The notes: generated by a model from the sequence alone, not told the origin. A DNA stretch of 64,000 bases from Streptomyces triculaminicus (GCF_017349075.1 NZ_JAFMOF010000001.1:1798001-1862000); one strand, 5' to 3'; shown: positions 23,662 to 33,517, counted from the stretch's first letter. Program-made: numbers and translations.

Positions 23662-24342
23662 GTGACCCGAGTGCTCGTCGTCGAGGACGAGGAATCCTTC
23701 AGCGACGCGTTGTCCTACATGCTCCGCAAGGAAGGCTTCGAGGTCGCCATCGCGGCCACCGGGCCCGACGGGCTGGACGAGTTCGAGCGCAACGGCGCCG
23801 ACCTGGTCCTGCTCGACCTGATGCTGCCGGGCCTGCCCGGCACCGAGGTCTGCCGGCAGCTGCGCGGCCGCTCCAACGTGCCCGTGATCATGGTGACCGC
23901 CAAGGACAGCGAGATCGACAAGGTCGTCGGCCTGGAGATAGGAGCCGACGACTACGTCACCAAGCCCTTCTCCTCCCGCGAGCTGGTCGCCCGCATCCGC
24001 GCCGTGCTGCGCCGCCGCGGCGAGCCGGAGGAGGTCACCCCCGCCGCGCTGGAGGCCGGCCCGGTCCGCATGGACGTCGACCGGCACGTGGTCACCGTCT
24101 CCGGGGCCAAGGTGGACCTGCCGCTGAAGGAGTTCGACCTCCTGGAGATGCTGCTGCGCAACGCGGGCCGCGTACTGACCCGCATGCAGCTGATCGACCG
24201 CGTCTGGGGCGCCGACTACGTGGGCGACACCAAGACCCTGGACGTCCACGTCAAGCGCCTGCGCGCCAAGATCGAGCCGGACCCGGGCGCGCCGCGCTAC
24301 CTGGTCACCGTGCGCGGCCTGGGCTACAAGTTCGAGCCGTAG
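23662..24342 (+). CDS. phoP: response regulator PhoP (OmpR family)
   Basis: 226 residues, GTG at 23662 behind CCGGAGGTCGACCC. The receiver domain has the acidic pair VVEDEE at 8-11, the phospho-acceptor D52 in VLLDLMLPGLPG, and K in MVTAKDSE; the C-terminal winged helix (KEFDLLEMLLRNAGRVLTRMQLIDRVWG...DVHVKRLRAKIE) is OmpR/PhoB type. It binds PHO boxes to activate phosphate scavenging genes. The MITE upstream places 253 bp between phoR and phoP, which may add a terminator-like structure or a separate promoter. It ends at a strong terminator. Confidence 0.96.
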   Translation: MTRVLVVEDEESFSDALSYMLRKEGFEVAIAATGPDGLDEFERNGADLVLLDLMLPGLPGTEVCRQLRGRSNVPVIMVTAKDSEIDKVVGLEIGADDYVTKPFSSRELVARIRAVLRRRGEPEEVTPAALEAGPVRMDVDRHVVTVSGAKVDLPLKEFDLLEMLLRNAGRVLTRMQLIDRVWGADYVGDTKTLDVHVKRLRAKIEPDPGAPRYLVTVRGLGYKFEP

Positions 24343-24371
24343 GCCGCAGGCCGTAAGCGACGGTGATGTGC

Positions 24372-24407
24372 GAAGGGGCCCGGAAGCGGATGCTTCCGGG
24401 CCCCTTC
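24372..24407. terminator. bidirectional terminator after phoP
   Basis: GAAGGGGCCCGGAAGC (24372-24387) pairs perfectly with GCTTCCGGGCCCCTTC (24392-24407) around a four-base loop. It lies between phoP and the convergent lipoprotein gene and can serve both. Confidence 0.85.
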
Positions 24408-24415
24408 GCGCGTGC

Positions 24416-25090
24416 TCAGTGACCCGCGGGCTGCTGCTGGCCGTTCTGGGCCGGGGAGCCGGTCGCGGCCGGCGTGGCGCCGGGCTTCGCGGGCGTGCCC
24501 GAGGGGTTCGCGGGCGACGCGGGCGCGGAGGCGCCCGGCTTGGCGTTGCCGCCCGGCTGGGCGGCGGGGGAGGCGGCCTCGCTGGGGCCCCACTCCTTGA
24601 AGTAGCTCTTCGCCGGGACGACGTAGGCGGCGATCTTGACCTCGCCCGTGGAGCTGAAGTCGAACGACAGGTTCTGGGCCTCGCCGTCCTTCAGGCCCTC
24701 GCGGCCCTTGGGCAGCACGGCGGACGCGTTGTCCTTGCCGCCCAGCGTCACGGCCCCGCCGGCCGGCACGACGATCTTGCCGGCGCCCTTGGCACCGGAC
24801 AGCTTCACGGGCACGTTCTTGCCGGCCAGCGTGATGGAGCGCAGCTCCTGGTCCTTGCGGCCGTTGTTGAACACCCGGCCCGTGACGACGGCCGGACCCT
24901 CGGTCTTCTGGTCCGGCTGGGTGATCACGTTGATGTTCTGGAGCTTGATGTCGCCGACCGAGGTGGCGGCGTTGTCCGGCTTGACCTCGAGCGTCTGAGC
25001 GCTGTTGCCCGCCGCGCAGGCGGAGAGCGAGGCGATCGAGAGCACGAGGGCGGAAGCGGCGAGAACGCCGCGTCGAAGGCTGCTGCTCAC
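24416..25090 (-). CDS. secreted lipoprotein
   Basis: 224 residues. The N-terminus is a lipoprotein signal: basic SSSLRRG, hydrophobic VLAASALVLSIASL, lipobox LSAC with Cys25 as the acylated residue. A beta-rich domain follows (IKLQNINVITQPDQKTEGPAVVTGRVFNNG, LRSITLAGKNVPVKL, VPAGGAVTLGG), resembling the DUF461/PCuAC-like folds, and the last ~60 residues are a disordered Pro/Ala/Gly tail. It is conserved next to phoP in Streptomyces as far as I recall. A role in metal or envelope stress is possible but unproven. Confidence 0.78.
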   Translation of the reverse strand: MSSSLRRGVLAASALVLSIASLSACAAGNSAQTLEVKPDNAATSVGDIKLQNINVITQPDQKTEGPAVVTGRVFNNGRKDQELRSITLAGKNVPVKLSGAKGAGKIVVPAGGAVTLGGKDNASAVLPKGREGLKDGEAQNLSFDFSSTGEVKIAAYVVPAKSYFKEWGPSEAASPAAQPGGNAKPGASAPASPANPSGTPAKPGATPAATGSPAQNGQQQPAGH

Positions 25091-25643
25091 GGCGGCGGCA
25101 TCTCCTTGGACGAGGTGGTACGCGGAGCGTACGAGATCACAGGGGTACGTACGGGATAAGGGTTGCGTCAGCGGGCTTAGGTTACCGAGCCGCCGTCAGG
25201 GCGCCGCACCCGACCCGCCCCCATGGTCAACCCGGCTCTCCGTCACGCCCCGCTCACCCACCGGTCCCGTGCGCGTCTTCCGTTGATCATGAACCGTCCG
25301 AGAACAGCGGAGACCCGGCGTGCAGGGGATTATCGGAATGAATGCGGCGCGCTCGCGCGGGAACGCGTTCCGGAATTGATCAAGTTCGACTTGATCAATT
25401 CCGGAATGAGAGCACACAAGCCCCATGCGCCCCGAACGGAGTACCGGAACCGCGCCGACCGGACCCCGGCAAAACGGGACGATCGACCGCTCGCGGGGCC
25501 TGTCCGACACGTGTAACGTGCGCGTTTCACCCCACCCGAACAACCGCTCCGACCTGCGAATACCTGCTTCCGGAAGCCTTCCGCAGCACGTTCCGGTTAC
25601 TGTTGTCAAGCCCCGAGATATGCCCTGACCTGCGGAAACGCCA
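25091..25643. other. intergenic region upstream of carD
   Basis: About 550 bases between the divergent lipoprotein and carD genes without a supported frame. The lipoprotein promoter must lie in the first 100 bases. The centre is notably AT-rich for this genome and holds the large palindrome at 25368-25406, overlapped by a second 12-bp palindrome GGAACGCGTTCC (25360-25371). Confidence 0.5.
25368..25406. promoter_or_regulatory. perfect 18-bp inverted repeat, 3-base loop
   Basis: TTCCGGAATTGATCAAGT (25368-25385), TCG loop, then its exact complement (25389-25406). The stem is half A/T, unlike the GC stems of terminators here, and no T-run follows. It is ~270 bp upstream of carD. A regulator operator or an RNA hairpin of a non-annotated transcript are options. 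Confidence 0.6.
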
Positions 25644-25672
25644 TTCAGAACGGTCGGGCCCCGTGTTAGACT
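25644..25672 (+). promoter_or_regulatory. carD promoter, vegetative type
   Basis: TTCAGA (25644-25649), 17-bp spacer, TAGACT (25667-25672). The -10 fits the Streptomyces HrdB consensus TAnnnT and the start codon is 28 bp further. The -35 is weaker. Confidence 0.5.
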
Positions 25673-25700
25673 GGATAGCCACGGAAGGGGTACCTGTCAC

Positions 25701-26183
25701 ATGACGTTCAAGGTTGGCGACACCGTGGTCTATCCCCATCACGGGGCCGCGCTGATCGAGGCCATCGAAACTCGCCAGATCAAAGGCGTGGACAAGACCT
25801 ACTTGGTGCTGAAGGTCGCCCAGGGTGACCTGACGGTTCGGGTGCCGGCGGACAACGCAGAGTTCGTCGGAGTTCGCGATGTGGTCGGCCAGGACGGGCT
25901 TGACCGGGTCTTCGAGGTGCTGCGCGCACCCTATGCGGAAGAGCCGACGAACTGGTCCCGTCGCTACAAGGCAAATCTCGAGAAGCTCGCGTCCGGTGAC
26001 GTGATCAAGGTTGCCGAGGTCGTTCGCGACCTGTGGCGGCGCGAGCGTGAGCGCGGTCTCTCCGCAGGTGAGAAGCGCATGCTCGCCAAGGCGCGGCAGA
26101 TCCTGGTGAGCGAGCTGGCTCTCGCGGAGAACACCAACGAGGACAAGGCCGAGGCCCTGCTCGACGAGGTTCTCGCGTCCTGA
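25701..26183 (+). CDS. carD: RNA polymerase-binding transcription factor CarD
   Basis: 160 residues, ATG at 25701 after GGAAGGGGTACCTGTCAC. The N-terminal RNAP-interaction domain is intact ([27 protein letters not shown]...YLVLKV, then [17 protein letters not shown]), and the C-terminal helical domain has the conserved [44 protein letters not shown] with the Trp that stabilises the open promoter complex. It is essential in mycobacteria and controls rRNA promoters. It is followed after ~285 bp by ispD-ispF, the standard actinobacterial arrangement. Confidence 0.97.
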   Translation: MTFKVGDTVVYPHHGAALIEAIETRQIKGVDKTYLVLKVAQGDLTVRVPADNAEFVGVRDVVGQDGLDRVFEVLRAPYAEEPTNWSRRYKANLEKLASGDVIKVAEVVRDLWRRERERGLSAGEKRMLAKARQILVSELALAENTNEDKAEALLDEVLAS

Positions 26184-26468
26184 CGCAACAGGTGCCGGCC
26201 GTTCCGCCGAAGTCCTGAAGAACAACTCCGGACCCCGGCAGTCGGCCGCGACCGGGCGTAAAGAAGTGCCGCGGTGCCCGCGGGGTGACGATCGTCATCC
26301 GCCGGGCGCTGCGGCATCTCTGGCTCCGGTGACACGCCGTACTTGGCGTGCCGGGCCCGGGCAGCCGGCCCGACCAGTCGTCACGGAAGGGGCTGGTCGG
26401 GGCATCGTGCCCGGCACGCTGAGGCCATACCCAATTCGGCCGAGGAAGCAAACCTGAACGCCAAACCA

Positions 26469-27254
26469 ATGTCTGATCGAGCCACCGCACCGGCCTCCGG
26501 AGCCCCCTCGCGCACCGCCGCCGTCATCCCGGCCGCGGGCCGCGGCGTACGGCTCGGCCCCGGCGCCCCCAAGGCCCTGCGGGCCATCGGCGGCACGCCC
26601 ATGCTCGTTCACGCGGTACGCGCCATGGCCGCCTCCCGCGCGGTCTCCCTCGTGGTCGTCGTGGCCCCGCCGGACGGTGCCGCGGACGTCCGCCACCTCC
26701 TCGACGAGTACCCGCTCGCCGACCGTGACAGCACCCGCACCGACGTCGTGGTCGTCCCCGGCGGTGAGACCCGCCAGGCGTCCGTACGGCTCGGCCTGGC
26801 GGCCCTGCCCGACGACGTCACCGCCGTCCTCGTCCACGACGCCGCCCGGCCCCTGGTGCCCGTCGACACCGTCGACGCCGTCGCCGCGGCCGTCCGGGAG
26901 GGCGCCCCCGCCGTCGTGCCGGCGCTCCCCGTCGCCGACACCGTCAAGCAGGTCGAGCCCCGCACCGGCGAACGGGCCGGCGAGCCGGAGCCCGTCGTGG
27001 CCACGCCCGAGCGCGCCGTGCTGCGCGCCGTGCAGACCCCGCAGGGCTTCGACCGGCGCACGCTCGCCGAGGCGCACGAGAAGGTCGCCCTGGAGGGCGA
27101 GGGCGCCACCGACGACGCCGGCATGGTCGAGCGGCTCGGCGTCCCCGTCGTCCTCATCCCCGGCCACGAAGAGGCCTTCAAGGTGACCCGGCCCCTGGAC
27201 CTGGTCCTGGCCGAGGCCGTACTCGCCCGCAGGAGGGCCAACGATGGCTTCTGA
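26469..27254 (+). CDS. ispD: 2-C-methyl-D-erythritol 4-phosphate cytidylyltransferase
   Basis: 261 residues from ATG at 26469 (MSDRATAP). It activates MEP with CTP in the non-mevalonate isoprenoid pathway. The CTP-binding loop [17 protein letters not shown] is present, as are [28 protein letters not shown] and the C-terminal [11 protein letters not shown]...[14 protein letters not shown]. The open frame extends upstream but through sequence without conserved features. It overlaps ispF by eleven bases, so the two are translationally coupled. Confidence 0.95.
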   Translation: MSDRATAPASGAPSRTAAVIPAAGRGVRLGPGAPKALRAIGGTPMLVHAVRAMAASRAVSLVVVVAPPDGAADVRHLLDEYPLADRDSTRTDVVVVPGGETRQASVRLGLAALPDDVTAVLVHDAARPLVPVDTVDAVAAAVREGAPAVVPALPVADTVKQVEPRTGERAGEPEPVVATPERAVLRAVQTPQGFDRRTLAEAHEKVALEGEGATDDAGMVERLGVPVVLIPGHEEAFKVTRPLDLVLAEAVLARRRANDGF

Positions 27255-27744
27255 CCGCCCGCCGCTGCCCCTGGTCGGCATCGGCACCGACGTGCACGCC
27301 TTCGAGGAGGGCCGCGAGCTGTGGTGCGCGGGCCTGCTGTGGGAGGGCGAGAGCCACGGCCTGGCCGGCCACTCCGACGGCGACGTCGCCGCGCACGCCG
27401 CCTGTGACGCGCTGTTCTCCGCCGCCGGCGTCGGCGACCTCGGCGCGCACTTCGGCACCGACCGGCCCGAGTGGTCCGGGGCGTCCGGCGTCACCCTCCT
27501 GGCCGAGGCGGCCCGGATCGTCCGGGCCGCCGGTTTCGAGATCGGCAACGTCGCCATCCAGGTGATCGGCGTGCGCCCGAAGATCGGCAAGCGGCGCGAG
27601 GAGGCCCAGAAGGCCCTCTCCGCGGCCGTCGGCGCCCCCGTGTCGGTCTCCGGCACCACCACCGACGGCCTGGGCCTCACCGGCCGGGCGGAGGGCCTGG
27701 CGGCCGTCGCCACGGCCCTGGTCCTCCCCGCGTACGGCGCGTAG
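27244..27744 (+). CDS. ispF: 2-C-methyl-D-erythritol 2,4-cyclodiphosphate synthase
   Basis: 166 residues, ATG at 27244 with AGGAGG eight bases upstream inside ispD. It cyclises CDP-ME 2-phosphate to MEcPP. The zinc ligands are in GIGTDVHAF (D16, H18) and the downstream [10 protein letters not shown] loop is conserved; the C-terminal [23 protein letters not shown] is typical. The protein acts as a homotrimer after IspD in the same pathway. Confidence 0.96.
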   Translation: MASDRPPLPLVGIGTDVHAFEEGRELWCAGLLWEGESHGLAGHSDGDVAAHAACDALFSAAGVGDLGAHFGTDRPEWSGASGVTLLAEAARIVRAAGFEIGNVAIQVIGVRPKIGKRREEAQKALSAAVGAPVSVSGTTTDGLGLTGRAEGLAAVATALVLPAYGA

Positions 27745-27798
27745 CGGCAGTACGGTGCGAGGGGGCGCGCCGTGCCGAGCCGAGGGAAAGGACCGACC

Positions 27799-28206
27799 GT
27801 GTCAGCCGAGCTGTCCGAGGACCTGAAGAAGTACATCGACGACAACCCCGTCTTCGCGACCGTGGCGACGGTCCAGCCCGACGGCAGCCCCCAGCTGTCG
27901 GTCACCTGGATCAAGCGCGACGGGAACGACCTGCTGATCTCGACGACGGTGGGCCGCCGCAAGGAGAGCAACCTCCGCCGCGACCCGCGCGCCACGATCA
28001 TGATCAACCCGCCGAACGCGCCCTACACCTACGTCGAGGTCCGCGGCACCGCCGACATCACCACCGAGGGCGGGGACGAGCTCATCGACGAGCTCTCGCG
28101 CAAGTACACGGGCAAGGACTACGCCGACTTCAACCCGGCGGCGGGCCAGGACGCCCAGCGCGTGGTGGTGCGCGTCAGCCCGCGCAGGACGGTGGGATCG
28201 CTGTAG
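27799..28206 (+). CDS. PPOX-class F420-dependent oxidoreductase
   Basis: 135 residues from GTG at 27799 (GAAAGGACCGACC upstream). The split beta-barrel flavin/deazaflavin fold is visible: FATVATVQPDGSPQLSVTWIKRDGNDLLISTTVGRRKESNLRRDPRATIMINPPNAPYTYVEVRGTADI. The RKESNLRRDPR segment fits F420-binding members of the pyridoxamine-phosphate oxidase superfamily common in actinobacteria. The physiological substrate is unknown. It follows ispF by ~55 bp but is likely a separate function. Confidence 0.85.
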   Translation: MSAELSEDLKKYIDDNPVFATVATVQPDGSPQLSVTWIKRDGNDLLISTTVGRRKESNLRRDPRATIMINPPNAPYTYVEVRGTADITTEGGDELIDELSRKYTGKDYADFNPAAGQDAQRVVVRVSPRRTVGSL

Positions 28207-28246
28207 GCAGGGGCCCGGGTGCCCCCGTCGCCGGGGGCGCCCGGAC

Positions 28247-29482
28247 TCAGGCGCCGTCGGAGGACTGCGCGGCCGCGCCCACGCGGTCCGGCTCCGGCTC
28301 GTAGCGGCGCGCGTCCTTCATCAGCGGCAGCGCGGACGTCACCGGCTTGCGGGCCGCCCCGGCGGGCTCCGGCGCCACCGAGTGGCGCCGCATCTCCTCC
28401 ATGCCCTTCTGCAGCGCGTTCCGCAGCCGCTTGCCCAGCGGTCGCTCCACGCAGCGGTGCATCACGTAGGCGGCCCCCAGCATCACCACCATCAGGCCGC
28501 TCACCAGCCATCCCGAGGTCACCCGCTCCCGCAGCGCGTAGATGATCGTCATGCCGATGTACTGGTGCAGCAGATACAGCGGGTACGTCAGCGCGCCCGC
28601 CGTCGCCAGCCAGCGCCACTGCACACGGTCGAAGGCGCCCGTCGAGATCAGGGCCATGAGCCCGAACGCGATGAAGACGATCAGCGTGGCCGGCCAGGTC
28701 GGTATGACGCCCTCGGCGTTGTCGTGCACCCGCTTGGGCACGCTGTGCAGCGCCAGCAGCAGCGACATGATCACGATTCCCCACAGCAGCGCCGTGGGTT
28801 TGAACCGGTGGATGAGATAGAAGGCGATGCCCGCGATGAAGTACGGCGCGAACAACGGCATCGCCCACAGGCTCAGCATCTCGTTGTCGACGGACGGAGC
28901 GGTGACCGCCGCGACCGTCCACACGCCGCAGAACAGGACGCATTTGCGGTACGTGACGCCCGTGGCCACCACGACCGCGAACAGCACATAGAACTTGAGC
29001 TCGGCGAACAGCGTCCAGTAGACGCCGTCGACGTCCCACACCCCCATGCCCTGCTGGAGCATCGTGAGGTTGGTGAGCACGACGTCCCAGTTCTTCACGG
29101 TACGCACCTGCGGCCACAGCGCCACGACGCCGGCCGTCAGGAAGATCGCGACCCAGTAGGCCGGATAGATCCTGGTGACCCGGGAGACGACGAAGTCGCC
29201 GAGCGTGCGTCCCCAGGTGCTCATGCAGATGACGAATCCGCTGATGAGGAAGAAGACCTCGACGCCCGTCCAGCCGTACCGGGTGACGATCTCCAGGTCG
29301 GGGAAGACCTCCTTGGGGCTGCGGCCCCAGCCGCCCTTGAGGGCGGTGTAGTGGAAGGCCACGACCATCAGCGCGGCTACGAGGCGAAGCGCGTCCAATA
29401 CGTAGAGTCTGGGCCTGGCTGCCGACTTCTGCCGGACGGCTGTCCGGCCGCCATCGAGGTCACCTCGTCTGGCGAAGCGCAT
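28247..29482 (-). CDS. acyltransferase family 3 membrane protein (copy 1)
   Basis: 411 residues from the ATG at 29482 (MRFARR), which has GGGAGAGGACGAC upstream; an ATG five codons earlier is possible. It opens with the acyltransferase-3 signature RLYVLDALRLVAALMVVAFHYTAL carrying the catalytic-type His, and GVEVFFLISGFVICMSTWGRTLGDFVVSRVTRIYPAYW; about ten membrane helices follow and the tail is cytosolic. Such OafA/YrhL-type enzymes O-acylate cell-surface glycans or secreted metabolites. It lies next to a close paralogue at 29616-30773 in the same orientation. Confidence 0.9.
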   Translation of the reverse strand: MRFARRGDLDGGRTAVRQKSAARPRLYVLDALRLVAALMVVAFHYTALKGGWGRSPKEVFPDLEIVTRYGWTGVEVFFLISGFVICMSTWGRTLGDFVVSRVTRIYPAYWVAIFLTAGVVALWPQVRTVKNWDVVLTNLTMLQQGMGVWDVDGVYWTLFAELKFYVLFAVVVATGVTYRKCVLFCGVWTVAAVTAPSVDNEMLSLWAMPLFAPYFIAGIAFYLIHRFKPTALLWGIVIMSLLLALHSVPKRVHDNAEGVIPTWPATLIVFIAFGLMALISTGAFDRVQWRWLATAGALTYPLYLLHQYIGMTIIYALRERVTSGWLVSGLMVVMLGAAYVMHRCVERPLGKRLRNALQKGMEEMRRHSVAPEPAGAARKPVTSALPLMKDARRYEPEPDRVGAAAQSSDGA

Positions 29483-29615
29483 GTCGTCCTCTCCCATTGC
29501 CCTAGTCGGCTCATCCTACGCGGGGCGTTCGCGCAGAGATGCTGACACATAAATGCCGTCGGCGGGCCGTGACGGTTCTCTCTTCCGCTGCGATTTTCTT
29601 TTTAATTCCTCCATC

Positions 29616-30773
29616 TCACCCATTACGGATCTCCCTCACCGCCCGGCGCATACCGTCTTTGATCCTCCGCGCCAGCGGCCGCTCGACACAGCGGTGAACC
29701 AGCCAGGCGGCCAGCAGCATGACCGCGACGAGAGCGGGCAGGAGGACGCGGGGCGGCACCCGGCCGTCGGCGTGCTTGATGACCACCCAGCCGATGCGCT
29801 CGTGGAGGAGATAGAGGGGATAGGTCAGCGTTCCCGCCACCGGCAGCCACCGCCAGTTCACGCGCCGGGTCCAGCCGAGCGCGATGGCCATCACCGCCAG
29901 GAAGAACAGCGTCACCAGCACCGCCGTCGGCCACTGCGGGACCCGGTGTCCCATGTGCCCCTCGGCCCGCGCCTGTGCCGCGAGCAGGTCGTACTGGGCG
30001 ATGAACAGACTGCCGCCGACGAGCATCCAGAGCACCGGATTGGGGCGGAAGCGGTGCATGAGATAGAAGGCGATGCCCGCGATGAAGTACCAGCAGTCGT
30101 CCGGCATCAGGATCTGCCGGAGCGTGCCGTTCCCGGACGCCTCGGCGACGACCGCGGCGAAGGCCCAGGCCACACAGAAGCCCACCGCCCGCCGGTAGGT
30201 CAGCCCCCGGTGGACGACGAGCGCGAACAGCAGGTAGAAGCGCAGCTCGACCCAGAGCGTCCAGTAGACCCCGTCGACCGGCTCCACCCCCAGGGGGTCC
30301 TGGAGCATCGTCAGGTTGACGGCCACGCTCCGCAGGGCCGGGGCGTCGTTCACCGACGGCCACAGCCGTACGACCAGGGCGACGCCCAGGACCGCGAACC
30401 AGTACGCCGGGTACAGCCGCGCCACGCGCGCCATGGCGAAGTCCCCGGCGCTCTTGCCCCAGCAGCTCATGCAGATCACGAAGCCGCTGATCAGGAAGAA
30501 CAGCTGCACCCCGAGCCAGCCGTAGGAGGCGGGCAGGTGGGCGGTGGGGAAAAGGGCCCGCGCCGGAACGCTCCAGGCGCCGCTGTCGAAGGCGATGTAG
30601 TGGTAGGCCACCACCATCAGCGCGGCCACCAGCCGCAGCCCGTCCAGCGCCGCGAGCCGGTCCCGCCGCCCGTCGTCGTCCCCGGTCCGCCCGCCGCCGT
30701 CCCCGGCTCTGTCGTCCGCGGGGGCGGGCGGCTGTCCCGGGTGTTCCTGCTGTACCGGCAGAGTGGAGTGCAA
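29616..30773 (-). CDS. acyltransferase family 3 membrane protein (copy 2)
   Basis: 385 residues from a TTG at 30773, supported by AGGAGAGGCGCG immediately upstream. The motif order is the same as in copy 1: RLAALDGLRLVAALMVVAYHYIAF, GVQLFFLISGFVICMSCWGKSAGDFAMARVARLYPAYWF, VDGVYWTLWVELRFYLLFALVV, TLTYPLYLLHERIGWVVI, ending MHRFRP...LVHRCVERPLARRI. The two proteins are similar along their whole length, so a tandem duplication followed by divergence is likely. Its N-terminus is longer and disordered (PPAPADDRAGDGGGRTGDDDG). Substrate unknown. Confidence 0.9.
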   Translation of the reverse strand: MHSTLPVQQEHPGQPPAPADDRAGDGGGRTGDDDGRRDRLAALDGLRLVAALMVVAYHYIAFDSGAWSVPARALFPTAHLPASYGWLGVQLFFLISGFVICMSCWGKSAGDFAMARVARLYPAYWFAVLGVALVVRLWPSVNDAPALRSVAVNLTMLQDPLGVEPVDGVYWTLWVELRFYLLFALVVHRGLTYRRAVGFCVAWAFAAVVAEASGNGTLRQILMPDDCWYFIAGIAFYLMHRFRPNPVLWMLVGGSLFIAQYDLLAAQARAEGHMGHRVPQWPTAVLVTLFFLAVMAIALGWTRRVNWRWLPVAGTLTYPLYLLHERIGWVVIKHADGRVPPRVLLPALVAVMLLAAWLVHRCVERPLARRIKDGMRRAVREIRNG

Positions 30774-31018
30774 CGCGCCTCTCCTGGGGTTCCGCGGCGT
30801 CCCGGCACAGGGGCGACGGGCCCCGGCCGGGCTGTGCCGGGGAAGCTACCAGAAGCAATGGTATTTATCGTGCAAAAAGCAAATAAGGGGCAAAACGCGC
30901 CGCCCCGGCGGCCGTGCTCGCCCAGGGTGCCCTGCGGAATCTCGCCCTCCGCCAGCTGGTGAATGATTGAAGCCGGGCGATTGCGGTGGCACCCTCTTCG
31001 GGCCACTACCCTTGTGCC

Positions 31019-32410
31019 GTGACCATTCGCCTGTACGACACCAGCGCCCGGCAGATTCGCGACTTCACCCCGCTCCGGCCGGGCTGCGTCTCGATCTACC
31101 TGTGCGGTGCCACCGTGCAGGCCGCACCGCACATCGGCCACATCCGCTCCGGCCTGAACTTCGACATCATGCGCCGCTGGTTCACCTACCGCGGCTACGA
31201 CGTGACGTTCGTCCGCAACGTCACCGACATCGACGACAAGATCATCACGAAGGCCGCCGAGCAGGGCCGCCCGTGGTGGTCGATCGGCTACGAGAACGAG
31301 TGCGCGTTCAACGCCGCGTACGACGCCCTCGGCTGCCTTCGCCCGACCGTCGAACCGCGCGCGACCGGCCATGTGCCGGAGATGATCGAAATGATGCGCG
31401 GCCTGATCGAGCGCGGCCACGCCTACGCCGCCGACGGCAACGTCTACTTCGACGTGCGCTCCTTCCCCGGCTACCTGAGCCTGTCCAACCAGGAGCTCGA
31501 CAACCTCCTGCAGCCCTCCGGCGAGGGCGAGACCGGCAAGCGCGACCCCCGCGACTTCGCCATGTGGAAGGCGTCCAAGCCCGGCGAGCCCAGCTGGGAG
31601 ACCCCCTGGGGCCGCGGCCGCCCGGGCTGGCACCTGGAGTGCTCGGCCATGGCCCACAAGTACCTGGGCGAGGCCTTCGACATCCACGGCGGCGGCATCG
31701 ACCTGATCTTCCCGCACCACGAGAACGAGATCGCCCAGGCCAAGGCCTTCGGCGACGACTTCGCCGCGTACTGGGCCCACAACGCCTGGGTCACCATGAG
31801 CGGCGAGAAGATGTCGAAGTCGCTGGGCAACTCCGTCCTCGTCTCCGAGATGGTCAAACACTGGCGCCCCATCGTCCTGCGCTACTACCTGGGCACCCCG
31901 CACTACCGCTCGATGATCGAGTACAGCGAGGAAGCCCTGCGCGAGGCGGAGTCCGCCTTCGCCCGCATCGAAGGTTTCATCCAGCGGGTGGTGGAGAAGG
32001 CCGGACCGGTCGAACCCGCCGCCGAGGTGCCGCCGGCCTTCGCCGAGGCCATGGACGACGACCTGGGCGTCCCGCAGGCCCTCGCGATCGTCCACACCAC
32101 CGTCCGCCAGGGCAACTCCGCGCTGACCGCCGACGACAAGGAATCCGCCGTCGCCCGGCTGGCCGAGGTGCGCGCCATGCTCGGCGTGCTGGGCCTGGAC
32201 CCGCTCGACGAGCGGTGGACCGGCGGCGACGGCCGCGGCGAGGACCTGCACGGCGTCGTGGACTCCCTGGTCAGGCTGGTCCTCGAGCAGCGCGAGGCGG
32301 CCCGCGGCCGCAAGGACTACGCCACCGCCGACGCCATCCGCGACCAGCTCCAGCACTCCGGCCTCGCCATCGAGGACACCCCGTCCGGCCCGCGCTGGTC
32401 CCTGTCCTGA
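31019..32410 (+). CDS. cysS: cysteine--tRNA ligase
   Basis: 463 residues, GTG at 31019. Class I synthetase signatures are intact: PHIGHIRSG (HIGH, residues ~38-45) and [10 protein letters not shown] (KMSKS). The zinc ligands include Cys29 in YLCGATVQ and the [10 protein letters not shown] / [10 protein letters not shown] sites. It charges tRNA-Cys in the cytosol; note that MshC, the mycothiol ligase, is a related protein but lacks the C-terminal anticodon region present here (RWTGGDG...[12 protein letters not shown]). The stop is followed by rlmB after 75 bp. Confidence 0.97.
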   Translation: MTIRLYDTSARQIRDFTPLRPGCVSIYLCGATVQAAPHIGHIRSGLNFDIMRRWFTYRGYDVTFVRNVTDIDDKIITKAAEQGRPWWSIGYENECAFNAAYDALGCLRPTVEPRATGHVPEMIEMMRGLIERGHAYAADGNVYFDVRSFPGYLSLSNQELDNLLQPSGEGETGKRDPRDFAMWKASKPGEPSWETPWGRGRPGWHLECSAMAHKYLGEAFDIHGGGIDLIFPHHENEIAQAKAFGDDFAAYWAHNAWVTMSGEKMSKSLGNSVLVSEMVKHWRPIVLRYYLGTPHYRSMIEYSEEALREAESAFARIEGFIQRVVEKAGPVEPAAEVPPAFAEAMDDDLGVPQALAIVHTTVRQGNSALTADDKESAVARLAEVRAMLGVLGLDPLDERWTGGDGRGEDLHGVVDSLVRLVLEQREAARGRKDYATADAIRDQLQHSGLAIEDTPSGPRWSLS

Positions 32411-32485
32411 GGGACACTTTTCGTACGTACGTTTACTGAGCCGCACCCCATGCGGTTCTGAGCAGTAAAGAGATAGGTGACCCCC

Positions 32486-33439
32486 ATGGCCGGCAACAGC
32501 CAGCGCAGGAACCGCCGCACGTCCAACAAGAAGGGCGCGACGGTCGGCAGCGGCGGCCAGCGGCGCCGAGGCCTGGAGGGCAAGGGCCCGACCCCGCCCG
32601 CGAGCATGCGCAAGGGACACAAGAAGAACCGTGTCGCCGCCGCCCAGGCCCGGCGGACCGAGAGCCGCCGCCCCGCCCCCCGCCGCGGCGGCCCCAAGGG
32701 CACCAACGAGCTCGTCGTCGGCCGTAACTCGGTCGTCGAGGCGCTGCGCGAGGGCGTGCCCGCGAACACGCTCTACGTCCAGCAGTTCCTGGACAACGAC
32801 GAGCGCGTGCGCGAGGCGCTCCAGCTCGCCACGGAAAAGGGCCTCAACCTCATGGAGGCCCCCCGCCCCGAGCTGGACCGCATGACCAACGGCCTCAACC
32901 ACCAGGGCCTGGTCCTGTCGGTGCCGCCGTACGACTACGCCCACCCCGAGGACCTCACCGCGATCGCCGCCGACAACGCGGAGGACCCGCTGATCGTCGC
33001 CCTCGACGGCATCACCGACCCGCGCAACCTCGGCGCCGTCGTCCGCTCCGTCTCCGCCTTCGGCGGCCACGGCGTGGTCGTCCCCGAGCGCCGCGCGGCC
33101 GGCATGACCGCCAGCGCCTGGAAGACCTCCGCCGGCACCGCCGCGCGCACGCCCGTCGCCCGCGCCACCAACATGACGCGCATGCTCGAGGCGTACCAGA
33201 AGGAAGGCCTGGTGGTCGTCGGCCTCGCGGCGGACGGCGACGTCGAGCTCCACGAGCTCGAGGCCCTCGAGGGCCCGGTCGTCATCGTCGTCGGCAGCGA
33301 GGGCAAGGGCCTGTCCCGCCTCGTCGGCGAGACCTGCGACTTCCGCGTGCGCATCCCGATGCCGGGTGGCGCCGAGTCCCTCAACGCCGGCGTCGCCGCC
33401 GGTGTCGTCCTCTACGAGGCGGCGCGCCGCCGGGCGTGA
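32486..33439 (+). CDS. rlmB: 23S rRNA 2'-O-ribose methyltransferase, TrmH/RlmB family
   Basis: 317 residues from ATG at 32486 (AGATAGGTGACCCCC upstream). A basic, disordered N-terminus of ~70 residues ([20 protein letters not shown]) precedes the RNA 2'-O-ribose substrate-binding domain ([24 protein letters not shown]) and the SPOUT knot domain with the three TrmH motifs: [39 protein letters not shown] and [24 protein letters not shown]. It is co-directional with cysS as in other Streptomyces. Exact rRNA position (G2251 in E. coli RlmB) is inferred. Confidence 0.93.
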   Translation: MAGNSQRRNRRTSNKKGATVGSGGQRRRGLEGKGPTPPASMRKGHKKNRVAAAQARRTESRRPAPRRGGPKGTNELVVGRNSVVEALREGVPANTLYVQQFLDNDERVREALQLATEKGLNLMEAPRPELDRMTNGLNHQGLVLSVPPYDYAHPEDLTAIAADNAEDPLIVALDGITDPRNLGAVVRSVSAFGGHGVVVPERRAAGMTASAWKTSAGTAARTPVARATNMTRMLEAYQKEGLVVVGLAADGDVELHELEALEGPVVIVVGSEGKGLSRLVGETCDFRVRIPMPGGAESLNAGVAAGVVLYEAARRRA

Positions 33440-33478
33440 CGCCCGACGCGTCCGACACGTTCCGACGCAAAAATGATG

Positions 33479-33517
33479 CGTCCGATGGCCGGGGTGATCA
33501 ACCCCGGCCATCGGACG
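33479..33517 (+). terminator. terminator after rlmB
   Basis: CGTCCGATGGCCGGGGT (33479-33495) pairs perfectly with ACCCCGGCCATCGGACG (33501-33517) around a five-base loop, forty bases after the rlmB stop. Confidence 0.85.

Noticed and set aside
26343..26468. N-terminal extension of IspD
   Set aside because: The IspD nucleotide-binding start follows MSDRATAP; the extension has no conserved sequence.
33440..33480. Possible second MITE end (CGTCCGACACGTTCC) after rlmB
   Set aside because: Only partial similarity to the phoR-phoP MITE ends and the following hairpin is a complete terminator.
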